NCBI RefSeq assembly: GCF_003614185.1
Contig: NZ_KZ987724.1
Location: 2,763,733 to 2,827,732 of the forward strand
Origin: Paenibacillus aceti
Lineage (GTDB): Bacteria; Bacillota; Bacilli; Paenibacillales; Paenibacillaceae
Reading direction: 5' to 3'
DNA: 64,000 nt
Both the position numbers and the translations under genes were made by a program. This document shows, in pieces, positions 43,016 to 52,122 of the stretch (positions are counted from its first letter, which is position 1; each line of letters starts with the position of its first letter). The notes below the pieces were generated by a model. The model did no database searches. It was given only the letters and a program-made list of their open reading frames with translations, and had not been told where the DNA came from.

Positions 43016-44608
43016 TCATTTGAAAATAGACACGCTCCAAAGCGAGTAACCAAAACGGGTCGCTTTTTCCTCACAATATATTCTGATATATCTTCCATAT
43101 CCTTGGATATCTGTAATTTGCTCGATCCCGCCCTGACCGTTATTCCTTCTATAAATATCTGTCCATTGCTTCGCGTCATTTGAGCTTTGGATTGTATATT
43201 TCCGGGCATAGGCCGCCTCCCAGTTCAGTACGACGGTAGAGAACCTGGTTGCCTGCCCAAGATCAACATAGATCCATGACACTTCCTCCTCGAACACACT
43301 GCTCCATCTCGTCTCTGCCACACCGTCTACGATATTATCCTTGCAGAACGTTATACCATCTTCGGAAGAAGCAACAACCGGCTTGTACAACGCCAAATTC
43401 TCAGTTGGATTAGGATTGATAGTGATTAGACTTACCAGACTAGGCTCGCTCACATTTCCAAACACATCTCTCGCTCGGACTGCGATAGCATAAGTTCTTT
43501 CAGGAGTTACCTGGTTAATCGTACCGTGCAACTGCTTGGAGTCGCCTACCAGCTCCCCGTCCTTAAAAATCTCATAGGAGGTGACCCAAAGATGATCCTC
43601 CGGCTCGTCCCATGCGATCTTCATATTCGTATTATTCGAATCGAGCAGAACTGGCTTCCCAGGGCGCCCTGGTCTGAACCTCGAAGTATCGATTACGCCA
43701 GCCTTGAGTAAATGCAGCGCCTCTCGCTCCATCCGTTTTATTTTTAGAATCAAGTCCAGGCTCTTTTGATAGTCATAGGTTCTGGTCACCGCAGCCTTCA
43801 TGAAAGTCAGCTTAAGTATCTCTACATTTCTGGATATGACCATATACAGATCGTGATACCTCTCGTGGAAGCCGTATTTCAACAAAGCCTTGGCAAATAA
43901 AAACCGCGAACCGGCAAGGATACTCAGTGCATCATCTAAGTGGGGGTATAGTTCATGGAGTTCTGATCCAACCTGACCATCGCTCTGGAGAAGTGCTATG
44001 AAGTAGTCGAAGAAGATTAAGCCATCCGTGTAATTATGAATATAGGCCTCTAATTTGCTGCGCAGCTTGTCCACATCCGGGCCTGCTACAGTCTCAAAGA
44101 ACAAGAAATCTTTATGGATCGGCAAAAGATTATTACACATCGTCGCCAGATCAGCCTCATCGTAGAAGAGCTCTGGATAAAGAGGGATATCCTGAATTCT
44201 ATATTGATGGCTCTCATTATAATAGTCGGTGATCATGATGGAATGTATTGAGGCCGCTTCCAGATTCAGATTATGCAGTACATCCTCAGCGTTAACCCAT
44301 ACGAATACGCCCTTATTATTGTTCAATAGCTCTAACAGCTTATCCTTCACATCCGCAAATTGCTGGAATAGAACCCGGATCGGCCTTAGACCAAGGTCTT
44401 GCATATCTGATTCTCGCAAAATATTGGACGGAAACCGCCATTTCCGTTTTCTGAGCCTGATCATTTCATGAAACACCTTGTCGCTGCTCTCCATCGCTTT
44501 GTATCCATAATAATCGACGGGCATCCCGCTAGCTTTCAGGTAGTTGATGACTTGTATGGTCCTGCAGTCCAAATAATTTAGCGAAAAATTTTTGAAAACA
44601 ATCTCCAA
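43016..44608 (-). CDS. BtrH-like (papain-fold) protein with FN3 and discoidin domains
   Basis: The 530-residue product begins at a TTG (GGGGAG 6 bases upstream). Residues 1-330 hold a Cys (SLNYLDCRTIQVINYL) and a His/Asp region (AASIHSIMITDYYNESHQYR) in the order seen in BtrH_N/C39-like folds, and it resembles the neighbouring protein at 45863-46855. A fibronectin type III domain (PVLLDSNNTNMKIAWDEPED) and then an F5/8 C (discoidin) domain (NIVDGVAETRWSSVFEEEVSWIY) follow. No signal peptide is present. The sugar-binding discoidin tail suggests a glycan acceptor. BtrH fold assignment is by eye. Confidence 0.7.
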   Translation of the reverse strand: MEIVFKNFSLNYLDCRTIQVINYLKASGMPVDYYGYKAMESSDKVFHEMIRLRKRKWRFPSNILRESDMQDLGLRPIRVLFQQFADVKDKLLELLNNNKGVFVWVNAEDVLHNLNLEAASIHSIMITDYYNESHQYRIQDIPLYPELFYDEADLATMCNNLLPIHKDFLFFETVAGPDVDKLRSKLEAYIHNYTDGLIFFDYFIALLQSDGQVGSELHELYPHLDDALSILAGSRFLFAKALLKYGFHERYHDLYMVISRNVEILKLTFMKAAVTRTYDYQKSLDLILKIKRMEREALHLLKAGVIDTSRFRPGRPGKPVLLDSNNTNMKIAWDEPEDHLWVTSYEIFKDGELVGDSKQLHGTINQVTPERTYAIAVRARDVFGNVSEPSLVSLITINPNPTENLALYKPVVASSEDGITFCKDNIVDGVAETRWSSVFEEEVSWIYVDLGQATRFSTVVLNWEAAYARKYTIQSSNDAKQWTDIYRRNNGQGGIEQITDIQGYGRYIRIYCEEKATRFGYSLWSVSIFK

Positions 44609-44625
44609 CAGGATCTCCCCTTGTT

Positions 44626-45528
44626 CTAGGCTAAGTCAACAGGTACCCCCGTCTTCTGCTCTTCCAGCAATAATCGATTCAGCTTCACATCATCGTCGAA
44701 TTCAGTCCATAATTTCACGACTCTGGTCTGGTACTTCTTAAGCAGATATATCTTCTTCTCATCGATATGACGGTCTGCGACATCACTCTCATTGACGAAG
44801 TCGAACTCTTTTTTATGCGGGTAATGAATGCTCTTAGCGTCGCGGGCGAGGATGAACTGGGCTCCATATTTTTGCATCGCCAAGCCGATATCGCAATCCT
44901 CTCCTCCCCAACTGGTAAAGCTCTCATCGAACATCCCGACATCGATTAATGCTGCTCTGCTCATCGATACATGACAGGTCCAGAAAAGTACAAACGGTGC
45001 CGGTAATTTACTGATATCATCTGAAAATTCCGTGTAAAACTTCTCTCTTATATCAAGGATCTGCTTACGGTCCAATACCTCAATCGCATCCTCAATCGTA
45101 TGGCTATCCACGATATGAATAATGTCCTGCTTGTTGCTCTCCACAACATCAAAGCCATATACATATCCAACAACGGCACAGGGTCTGGCATGGCTCTGAT
45201 GAATACGAATATGCTCGTTCAGAGCATCCGGATGCAGGATAATCCCATTATCAATAAAGACGCATATATCGCCCTTGGCTTTTCTAATCCCCATATTTCT
45301 TGCGGCGGCCGCCCTGAACCCCTGATCCTCCTGGAACTGATAGATGATATGAAGGCGATCCTGATATTCACAGACCAGCGAAAAAGTATCTTCACTAGAA
45401 CCATCATCACATACGAGCACTTCATAATCATCTCTAGGCAGGTCTTGTTGAACCAGCGAATCAAGCGAACGTCTCAACCCGGCAAGTCGATTGTAGGTTG
45501 GAATAATAACCGATATCACAGGTTTCAT
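44626..45528 (-). CDS. GT2 family glycosyltransferase
   Basis: The 300-residue product begins SVIIPTYNRLAGLRRSLDSL and has the GT-A elements VLVCDDGSSEDTF, RNMGIRKAKGDICVFIDNGI (DXD-like) and FTSWGGEDCDIGLAMQKYG (a glycosyltransferase C-terminal block like that of galactosyl-transferases). AAAGGAGG is right before the ATG. It sits between the carrier protein and the discoidin-tailed protein, and is likely to transfer a sugar within that pathway. The donor and acceptor are unknown. Confidence 0.88.
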   Translation of the reverse strand: MKPVISVIIPTYNRLAGLRRSLDSLVQQDLPRDDYEVLVCDDGSSEDTFSLVCEYQDRLHIIYQFQEDQGFRAAAARNMGIRKAKGDICVFIDNGIILHPDALNEHIRIHQSHARPCAVVGYVYGFDVVESNKQDIIHIVDSHTIEDAIEVLDRKQILDIREKFYTEFSDDISKLPAPFVLFWTCHVSMSRAALIDVGMFDESFTSWGGEDCDIGLAMQKYGAQFILARDAKSIHYPHKKEFDFVNESDVADRHIDEKKIYLLKKYQTRVVKLWTEFDDDVKLNRLLLEEQKTGVPVDLA

Positions 45529-45570
45529 ATCTATCTGGCCTCCTTTAGTATTCGCTAGAATGAACAGAGC

Positions 45571-45822
45571 TTAGTGAACCTTCTGATGCTCATGAATATA
45601 TTTCACAATATTATTAAATGTAGTGAGCTTTCCGGCGAGCAAATCCTCATCCTTGATTTTAAATCCGAACTCATTGGAAATATCATTCAACATTTGCACA
45701 TAAGAGATCGAATCAAAGCCGAAGAAGTCGTCAATGCTGTCATTCTTCTCATTCTCGGAAATCGACACACCATGTTTCAAAAAGATACTGTTTAGCTTCT
45801 GTAATACTCTCTCATCCATCAT
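45571..45822 (-). CDS. Acyl carrier protein-like (phosphopantetheine site)
   Basis: The ATG at 45822 (MMDERVLQKLN) has AAAGGGA 9 bases upstream. The 83-residue helical product carries the attachment Ser in DDFFGFDSISYVQMLNDIS (DSI motif), the standard 4'-phosphopantetheine site. The following NEFGFKIKDEDLLAG fits carrier helix III. It is flanked by a BtrH-like protein gene and a glycosyltransferase gene, not by FAS genes, so it is a dedicated carrier for this pathway, as in the butirosin system with BtrI. Acyl or aminoacyl cargo is unknown. Confidence 0.85.
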   Translation of the reverse strand: MMDERVLQKLNSIFLKHGVSISENEKNDSIDDFFGFDSISYVQMLNDISNEFGFKIKDEDLLAGKLTTFNNIVKYIHEHQKVH

Positions 45823-45862
45823 CCATCCCATTCCCTTTCTAAATGTTTTCTAAATTCTATAG

Positions 45863-46855
45863 TTATTGTTCATTTGCTACCGTGGACCACATATCTTGCT
45901 CGATCATCAGTAATTCCTGGGCCTTAGCCCGGATCAATGGAGCATCTATATCTTTATCCTCCGACACCAGCTTGTTAATAAATATTTGCTTGATCATCTT
46001 CCAGCCAAATTTGAGCTTCTTTGTGCTTTTAATAACATACTGATGTAGCGGTTCGTCGATGAGTTGCAGCTCGATTAGCTTATTGAATAACAGCTCGTTC
46101 CCGAGGTGCCGATTCTCAATAATATTAATTCCGATTAAGGCAATTCTTATATATTCATCTATTTCCGGTTTGTGTTCCTCTTTAAAGTTCCATAATCCAT
46201 CGAAAGAAAATGCAGATAGCTCCTCTGCCAATCTCTTCGCATGATCGATCACTTCCGACTTATCTAATTGATAGGGGGCCGGTTCCTCCTCGATTTCAAA
46301 TATATAAGCATGCGGCAGTTCATAATCTGGCTCAGTCATTGCCCATGAATTCGTAAAAGCCTGGATCACCCGCTCTTCCGGGATGAAATGAACCCCGTAT
46401 CCATCGATATCATCATCCAATGCGGAATACAGCTTCCTCTGCAGATCGAACCCATTCACTATCGCATAATGGCTCATATGAAACCGATCCCAGGCGATAT
46501 TCTTGGGCAGCCAATAGAATAAATCGACATTCAGTTTAATCCACTTCTGATTGGAAATCATTCCACGCAGCTCGGTCAAAAATTGAGCGGGGTCCTCGAA
46601 AAATACCGGGGTTTCCCCTTTAATCACTCTGCTCAATACAAAGTTATCCCAATCATCGGCATAATCCAGTACCTCGAGGGTAGGGGTGATAAATTCCATA
46701 TCCATAAAAGCGCCCCAACTCTTGTAAGAGTAGTTGTTCATATAGGCTGCCGACGCATAGCTGGGATCAACACTCGTAGCAATCGAATAGGCCGAATTTA
46801 ATATACAGTTCATCCAGAACTCATTGTACGGTACTAACTTCCTGAAATATTCCAT
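45863..46855 (-). CDS. BtrH-like (papain-fold) protein, possible acyltransferase
   Basis: The 330-residue product has a Cys near the N-terminus (EFWMNCILNSAYSIAT) and a His/Asp region (RFHMSHYAIVNGFDLQRKLY, then ALDDDIDG), in the order of the BtrH_N/DUF4872 fold, whose butirosin member moves an acyl chain from a carrier protein to an amine. A C-terminal helical half follows. The carrier gene starts 40 bases after it. I infer it as the acyl or aminoacyl transferase of the set. Sequence similarity is by eye only. Confidence 0.65.
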   Translation of the reverse strand: MEYFRKLVPYNEFWMNCILNSAYSIATSVDPSYASAAYMNNYSYKSWGAFMDMEFITPTLEVLDYADDWDNFVLSRVIKGETPVFFEDPAQFLTELRGMISNQKWIKLNVDLFYWLPKNIAWDRFHMSHYAIVNGFDLQRKLYSALDDDIDGYGVHFIPEERVIQAFTNSWAMTEPDYELPHAYIFEIEEEPAPYQLDKSEVIDHAKRLAEELSAFSFDGLWNFKEEHKPEIDEYIRIALIGINIIENRHLGNELLFNKLIELQLIDEPLHQYVIKSTKKLKFGWKMIKQIFINKLVSEDKDIDAPLIRAKAQELLMIEQDMWSTVANEQ

Positions 46856-47137
46856 TTTATCCCGCCTCTTAATTAAACTTTGTCTACAATAAATGAATAA
46901 ACATAGAAAAGGATTAACTGGTAAGATTAGACGGACAGCTTAATGGGTGACAGATAAGAAGAGAAATGATACCAAGGGTGATGTGAGGATCCTGAGGAGA
47001 AATCTGTTGGTACTGCAACGCATTACTGCGGATTAAATCTATCATACAATTTACAACAAAATAGATCAATAGTGTAAAATAGTATCGCTAGCTATCCTCT
47101 CTTTTGTAGGATTAAGCAAGAAAATGACGTATTTTGT
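46856..47137. other. Non-coding gap between two minus-strand operons
   Basis: About 280 bases hold no gene I can see. The promoter of the carrier-protein gene set should lie here; the tract near 46870-46930 is AT-rich. I see no riboswitch or repeat. Confidence 0.4.
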
Positions 47138-47163
47138 AAAAAAAGAGGTGCTGTTCGCACCTC
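47138..47163 (-). terminator. Intrinsic terminator of the PH-domain operon
   Basis: GAGGTG (47145-47150) pairs with CACCTC (47158-47163), followed on the minus strand by TTTTTTT. It is about 25 bases after the stop codon at 47186. Confidence 0.85.
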
Positions 47164-47185
47164 TTTGCATCGATCATATCCGGCC

Positions 47186-48724
47186 TCACTCTACTATAAT
47201 ATCCTCTCTCCGGCCCAGGTACCATTGATAAAATGTAACCGCCAATCCGTTGGGAACATCCTTCATTTCTGTATGATGCACAGACTTCGCCCGATTGACG
47301 GTTTCCACAGTAGCCAGGCCCAGCCATTTCTGGTAGAAGGAGCGTTTGACTTTCACTTCAATGATTTTGTCCCGCTTTGAAATAAATAGCGTAGTCGTCA
47401 GACTGCCTAATCTGAATTGAACAAACTGCTGATTAATCGAGTAGCGTGTATTAAAGTAAGCCAGAATTCTGCACACAACAATCAATAACAGCAAAATGAC
47501 AGAAATAAGCCACCAGGCTTGGGAAATGCCCCAGATCACTGGCTTAAAATAAGCTAAGGCAGCTGTCGCAATGATCCAGGTCCAGCTCGGTCTGAACAAG
47601 CGCACCCAAAATGAAACCTTCGGGAGAGCCGTCATCTCCTGGGTTACTTCATAAGTAGGCAGAAGCTCCGATATCATTTCATAGGCACGCGGAGCAGGCA
47701 GAAAGGGATAGAGTGAATTCATTTCCAATTTATCCCTTTCTGAATCCGTGTTGCCGGCACTGATCAGCTTAACTTCAGCCAAGCCGAAAATTCGCTTCAT
47801 AATAGACTGTGTAATCTCTATGGCTTGCACCCTATTTTTAGCAATCTTAAAAGCCGTTTCATCAATGACCCCTTTGGTGATATAGATCGAGTCATCATCG
47901 GAGGAAATCTCGTATTTCCCATACTTCATGAAAGTTCGAATTACCCCGAAGGCAATGCAGGCAATCAGTAGAAGGATCGCGATCCCCGTAATTACCCACC
48001 ATGAATTCGCAATGGAGTTCAGGGCTCCTTTGGCCTCATTCTCCACATGGAAGATATCATTAATCTTCGAATAAATCGACAGGGTCAGTGGAATCAGCAG
48101 GAAGAAGCTGAAGGATGTGAAGGAAGCTTTTAACGTATCCCTTCTCGTTGGGCGAAAATGAATCCTTCGTGCTGGTGGTGCATTACCACTCATCTCTTCA
48201 TAGGCCGTTTCTCCAAGTTCAGCTTCAGCGCGGATTTCATCGCGCACCTCATCACGAACTTCACTAACTTCACGTGCATCACGAACCGAAGCCTTCAGAT
48301 GCTGCTCCAGACGATCTGCTTCCCCCCGAGAGATGACCTCAAACTCAACCGCTGCGTCATCTCCCCTCATGCCCGTCTCAAAACGGATCGAGGTCACCCG
48401 GAATATCCGATGAAATACAGATGTACGACGATTTATATTCTGAACCTTAGAAAAAGGAACCGTCCGATTCGATTTATTAAAAATCCCTGAATAAATATGA
48501 AATGAAGTATCATCGAGCTTATATTTATGGGTAAACCACTTCAGAATAATATAAACGATACTGATTACCCAAAATAATAGAAAAGCGATTCTACCATACT
48601 TAATGAATGCTGAGTTCGTGCCTTGTTTGATGATAAATAATAAAGCGAGAAAAAATGTATTTTTGATTAGCTTCCATAGATCATATAGAATATTTATTGG
48701 AGAATAGCGCTTCGCTCCCGTCAT
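47186..48724 (-). CDS. PH-domain membrane protein (YdbT-like)
   Basis: The 512-residue product has pairs of membrane helices and three bPH2 domains, for example around FHIYSGIFNKSNRTVPFSKV with QNINRRTSVFHRI, later KYEISSDDDSIYITKGVIDE and RVQAIEITQSIM, and ISKRDKIIEVKVKRSFYQKW. B. subtilis YdbT has the same build. An ATGA overlap couples it with the YdbS-like gene. YdbS/YdbT are linked to resistance to class IIa-type bacteriocins such as amylocyclicin; that role here is inferred from family only. Confidence 0.85.
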   Translation of the reverse strand: MTGAKRYSPINILYDLWKLIKNTFFLALLFIIKQGTNSAFIKYGRIAFLLFWVISIVYIILKWFTHKYKLDDTSFHIYSGIFNKSNRTVPFSKVQNINRRTSVFHRIFRVTSIRFETGMRGDDAAVEFEVISRGEADRLEQHLKASVRDAREVSEVRDEVRDEIRAEAELGETAYEEMSGNAPPARRIHFRPTRRDTLKASFTSFSFFLLIPLTLSIYSKINDIFHVENEAKGALNSIANSWWVITGIAILLLIACIAFGVIRTFMKYGKYEISSDDDSIYITKGVIDETAFKIAKNRVQAIEITQSIMKRIFGLAEVKLISAGNTDSERDKLEMNSLYPFLPAPRAYEMISELLPTYEVTQEMTALPKVSFWVRLFRPSWTWIIATAALAYFKPVIWGISQAWWLISVILLLLIVVCRILAYFNTRYSINQQFVQFRLGSLTTTLFISKRDKIIEVKVKRSFYQKWLGLATVETVNRAKSVHHTEMKDVPNGLAVTFYQWYLGRREDIIVE

Positions 48725-49218
48725 TGCTCAACTTCCTTTATCTTCGCATAATGCGCAATTTGATTCCTTAACTTGATGGCAACATCTTTAGGCAGCGCTG
48801 GTATCGAATGAGAAGAACCCATGGTTTTCACAGATATAGAATAGAGCCCATACTTTCTTAGAAACGGACCTTGATTGGTTTCCACCGATTGAATTTTCGT
48901 CATCGGGACCAGCTGATGCACCTCGTTAATCGCCCCTGATTTCAGCTGCAGGAACTCAGCATTTACATCGTATCGCCAATTTTTATATAGCAAGAAGGGT
49001 TCAATAAAAATAGACCAAATCGAAAATAGAACCGAAATGATCGTGAGTACGATTATAATCCAGCCGATCCATTCCCTCCACGCATATGAATAATCGAAAT
49101 ATAACAGCACCCCAAGAATCATCAACATAATTAGACTCGAAATCGTTTCCTTAAATATCCATACCTTAACCGCATCTTTCGACAGACGCCCTTGGGGCAT
49201 CCCGATCTCACTATCCAT
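48721..49218 (-). CDS. PH-domain membrane protein (YdbS-like)
   Basis: The 165-residue product has two membrane helices (SSLIMLMILGVLLYFDYSY and IGWIIIVLTIISVLFSIWS) and one bPH2 domain (WRYDVNAEFLQLKSGAINE, TKIQSVETNQGPFLRKYGL). The motif pattern is that of YdbS. The stop overlaps the start of the YdbT-like gene by 4 bases, so they form one unit and probably one complex. Confidence 0.85.
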   Translation of the reverse strand: MDSEIGMPQGRLSKDAVKVWIFKETISSLIMLMILGVLLYFDYSYAWREWIGWIIIVLTIISVLFSIWSIFIEPFLLYKNWRYDVNAEFLQLKSGAINEVHQLVPMTKIQSVETNQGPFLRKYGLYSISVKTMGSSHSIPALPKDVAIKLRNQIAHYAKIKEVEQ

Positions 49219-49377
49219 CTAATCCCACCTACCTCATCTTCCTCTTATATTTACACGTTTGTAATAGCAAAAGGTTTCATGAAACAGAACAATGTAGCGT
49301 CAGCGTTTGCTAGAAAAGCTCTGCAAAAACAAAGAAAAACCCATGTCTATTATTTAGACATGAGTTTCACTTTCGTA

Positions 49378-49460
49378 TGCGGTAGAGAGGACTCGAACCT
49401 CCACGGGCGTACGCCCACTACCCCCTCAAGATAGCGTGTCTGCCATTCCACCACTACCGC
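49378..49460 (-). tRNA. tRNA-Leu (GAG)
   Basis: Minus strand. GCGGTAG pairs with CTACCGC at the acceptor end, discriminator A. The loop TTGAGGG gives anticodon GAG between CTATC and GGTAG, with a long class II variable arm. CCA is not encoded. Confidence 0.93.
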
Positions 49461-49465
49461 ATATA

Positions 49466-49540
49466 TGGTGACCCGTAGGGGATTCGAACCCCTGTTACCT
49501 CCGTGAAAGGGAGGTGTCTTAACCCCTTGACCAACGGGCC
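49466..49540 (-). tRNA. tRNA-Glu (TTC)
   Basis: Minus strand. The anticodon loop CTTTCAC lies between CCTCC and GGAGG, so TTC. The T-arm GTTCGAATC and an encoded CCA end (49466-49468) are present. Confidence 0.93.
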
Positions 49541-49662
49541 ATATTCAATTCAGTTTCAAAAGCAGCGACAAGAATGAGTATAGCAAAAACTAATAAACAT
49601 GGCAAGAAATTTTTTTGATTTTTTATAGTTTTTGAGATATGCCCTTTATCAAGAGATAACAA

Positions 49663-49689
49663 AAGCTCCCGGCGAATACGCGGGAGCTT
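49663..49689 (-). terminator. Hairpin between tRNA-Ser and tRNA-Glu
   Basis: AAGCTCCCG...CGGGAGCTT forms a 9-bp stem, with TTTTGTTATC beyond it on the minus strand. It probably ends transcription of the upstream Asn and Ser tRNA genes. The gap 49690-49825 holds a partial copy of the Ser tRNA end. Confidence 0.65.
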
Positions 49690-49825
49690 CTTGTTACTAC
49701 TTCAGAACGGAGAGAGGGATACTCTCACTTCGTTGGAGACTGCGACGTATCGCTATCGAAGCCTATGCTCCGACGAACCCTCCTTCTGAGGATTCTCATC
49801 CCTTACAAGTGAAGTTAATTCAGAA

Positions 49826-49914
49826 CGGAGAGAGAGGGATTCGAACCCTCGCACCGCTTACGCAGTCTAACCCCTTAGCAGAGGGTCCCCTTATAGCCAC
49901 TTGGGTATCTCTCC
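49826..49914 (-). tRNA. tRNA-Ser (GCT)
   Basis: Minus strand, 89 bases. Acceptor GGAGAGA pairs with TCTCTCC. The anticodon loop CTGCTAA gives GCT, with a long variable arm and T-arm GGTTCGAATC. CCA is not encoded. Confidence 0.93.
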
Positions 49915-49919
49915 AGAAA

Positions 49920-49996
49920 TGGCTCCCCGAACAGGACTCGAACCTGTGACAACTCGATTAACAGTCGAGTGCTCTACCGACTGAGCTATCAGGGAA
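49920..49996 (-). tRNA. tRNA-Asn (GTT)
   Basis: Minus strand, 77 bases. The anticodon loop CTGTTAA lies between CTCGA and TCGAG, so GTT. T-arm GTTCGAGTC and an encoded CCA end (49920-49922). Confidence 0.93.
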
Positions 49997-50213
49997 TGCT
50001 AAATAACTACCAGAGTAAGACTAATTTTATTACGCTTTCATCAGAAAGTCAAGCCACCTCCAGAAGAGACATGCCCCTCAAAAAAAGGAATAGCTTAGGC
50101 ATTTTCCCCCTTGCCAAATTCCAGTTCGTGAATATAATGAAAGAAACGTCAAAATTATTTTAATGTTAAATAATATTTCACGTTTAAAATAATTGAATGA
50201 AGGGAAGATGTTT

Positions 50214-51476
50214 ATGCCTGAAGCCGTTTTGATGAAAGAGAAGAAGCTCTCCAGCCTGCTTGCTCACAAATCATTCATTTATTTGCTGCTCGCCAGAGTC
50301 ATTTCCCATTTCGGCGATTCCATCGATTCGATCGCCTATAGCTGGATGGTCTACATGCTGACAGGATCAGAGATCATGATGGGCACACTCTTCGCCCTGA
50401 ATTTCGTGCCTGGTATTCTGTTCAACTTCTTTTCCGGGGCTCTGGTCGATCGCTGGCCGAAGCGTAATGTCATCATCATTACCTACTCCTGCCGCGGTTT
50501 GCTCGTCATCTTCACTGCTCTGCTGTATTGGCTAGGCTGGCTCCAGCCCTGGCATCTGTATGTCCTAACATTCACGATCTCCACGATAGAATGCTTCTCA
50601 TCCCCTGCCGAAATGGCTATCATTCCGGCTCTGATTCCCAAACCCAAATTGTTAAGCGCCAACTCGATCAGCACCTCTGCAACAAGAACAGCCGAATTGG
50701 CGGGCCTGGCGATTACCGGTGGCATTATCGCTTTTTTCGGTATTTCTGGAGCGATATTGATCGACGGCCTTACCTTTTTCACGGCCGCCGCACTGATCGC
50801 TTTCATCCGTACTGATGAAGTAGAGGGCATACCGACTGAGAAAGACGAAGCTAATAAATCAGCCACTTTTATAGGGGACATTAAAATCGGACTCAAATTT
50901 CTTCTCTCGAACCAGCTGATCGTCACCATCGTTATCGTATCTGCGTATGTGAATTTATGCCTGGCCCCCTATAATGTACTGATCCCGGTCTATGTGGCGG
51001 AAATTCTCAAATCCGGTCCGCAGGGACTCAGCCTGCTCGGTATCGGTCTGATCAGCGGGATGATCGTCAGTGCGCTATGGATAAGCCGGAGAGGAGACCG
51101 TTTCAAGAAAAGCCAGCTGATCATGCTCGGCTATTTGATGCTTGGCCTAAGCTATGCGCTGCTGTATCTGCCTACTTTTATCCCTATCCATGCGCTCTAT
51201 TTCGCGACCGCTTTTACTTTTTGTATGGGCTTATCCGTCTCGCTTGTGAACACCCCTGCTTCCACATATTTCATGGAGACCGTGCCGAAGGAGCTGCTCG
51301 GAAGAGTCGGCGCGATTTACAGCATGATATGTACTATAGCCATCCCCATCGGCGGATCACTAGCCGGGATTCTGGGGGAATCGATCAGAGTCAATATTTT
51401 GTTCTTTGTTTTCGGTCTACTGATGATCCTCCCTTTCTTCTACCTACTCACCCAGCGCAGCTTCCGCCAAATCTGA
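50214..51476 (+). CDS. MFS transporter (MFS_3/EntS-like)
   Basis: The ATG at 50214 (MPEAVLMKEKKLSS) has GAAGGGA 8 bases upstream. The 420-residue product has twelve membrane helices and the MFS loop GALVDRWPKRNVIIITY near residue 75. The shape matches the MFS_3 branch (multidrug or siderophore efflux). A winged-HTH regulator gene follows on the same strand 95 bases later, so the pair is probably linked. The substrate cannot be read from sequence. Confidence 0.88.
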   Translation: MPEAVLMKEKKLSSLLAHKSFIYLLLARVISHFGDSIDSIAYSWMVYMLTGSEIMMGTLFALNFVPGILFNFFSGALVDRWPKRNVIIITYSCRGLLVIFTALLYWLGWLQPWHLYVLTFTISTIECFSSPAEMAIIPALIPKPKLLSANSISTSATRTAELAGLAITGGIIAFFGISGAILIDGLTFFTAAALIAFIRTDEVEGIPTEKDEANKSATFIGDIKIGLKFLLSNQLIVTIVIVSAYVNLCLAPYNVLIPVYVAEILKSGPQGLSLLGIGLISGMIVSALWISRRGDRFKKSQLIMLGYLMLGLSYALLYLPTFIPIHALYFATAFTFCMGLSVSLVNTPASTYFMETVPKELLGRVGAIYSMICTIAIPIGGSLAGILGESIRVNILFFVFGLLMILPFFYLLTQRSFRQI

Positions 51477-51570
51477 CAGAATCGGCCTGTCTTGTGCTTT
51501 CCCTTGCATGAGTTATACTAAAATGAGCAGTACTACGAATTCATTAGAGCTCAGGGGGTAAGCCGTAGCC

Positions 51571-52122
51571 GTGAAGAAGGAACTCAAAACCTTAGAAGAA
51601 ATCCGCATCTACTCCGATCCCTACCGGATTCAAATCTTAAGTGAATTTCATAATTTCAATCGCCCTGCAACGGTAAAAGAAGTGGCCGACGCGCTACACG
51701 AGGTGCCCGCCAAGGTGTACTATCATGCCAAGAAGCTGGAGAGCATAGGGATGCTGCAATTGGTAGATACCCGGCTGGTGAATGGGATTACCGCTAAATA
51801 TTATGAGCCTTACCGGGGGCAGGTCGTTATTAGCAAGAGTGGGGTCGATGACAAGATCAAGCAGGTGTTCCAATCGGAGACTGAGAAGCTGGTCTCGAAC
51901 ATCTATGAAGATAGCAGGAAGCGGTTCATGGAGAGCTTCGGGGCAGGCAAGCAGCGAGGAAATCTGACGAATGCGAGTGTTTATTTAACCGAGGATGATG
52001 CCGAGCAATTATTTGCGATGATCAATCAGTTCTGTGAGGAGCATGGTCAGCCCTCTGCTGGAGAGAAGCGGGATCGGTACGAGCTGCTCTTCACTCTTTT
52101 ACATAATCCAAAAGGCAAATAA
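51571..52122 (+). CDS. ArsR-like winged helix-turn-helix regulator
   Basis: The 183-residue product begins at a GTG (AGGGGG 12 bases upstream). Residues 1-75 are a winged helix: IYSDPYRIQILSEFHNFNRP and ATVKEVADALHEVPAKVYYH. This is the helix-turn-helix of MFS-linked ArsR-type regulators. The C-terminal 100 residues are a helical region without a known motif. The gene follows the MFS transporter and may regulate it. The 3' end overlaps the minus-strand gene at 52047-52310 in the same bases. Confidence 0.82.
   Translation: MKKELKTLEEIRIYSDPYRIQILSEFHNFNRPATVKEVADALHEVPAKVYYHAKKLESIGMLQLVDTRLVNGITAKYYEPYRGQVVISKSGVDDKIKQVFQSETEKLVSNIYEDSRKRFMESFGAGKQRGNLTNASVYLTEDDAEQLFAMINQFCEEHGQPSAGEKRDRYELLFTLLHNPKGK

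Noticed and set aside
47186-49218. PH-domain pair as a T7SS part
   Set aside because: The proteins match YdbS/YdbT in build and are far from the essC locus.
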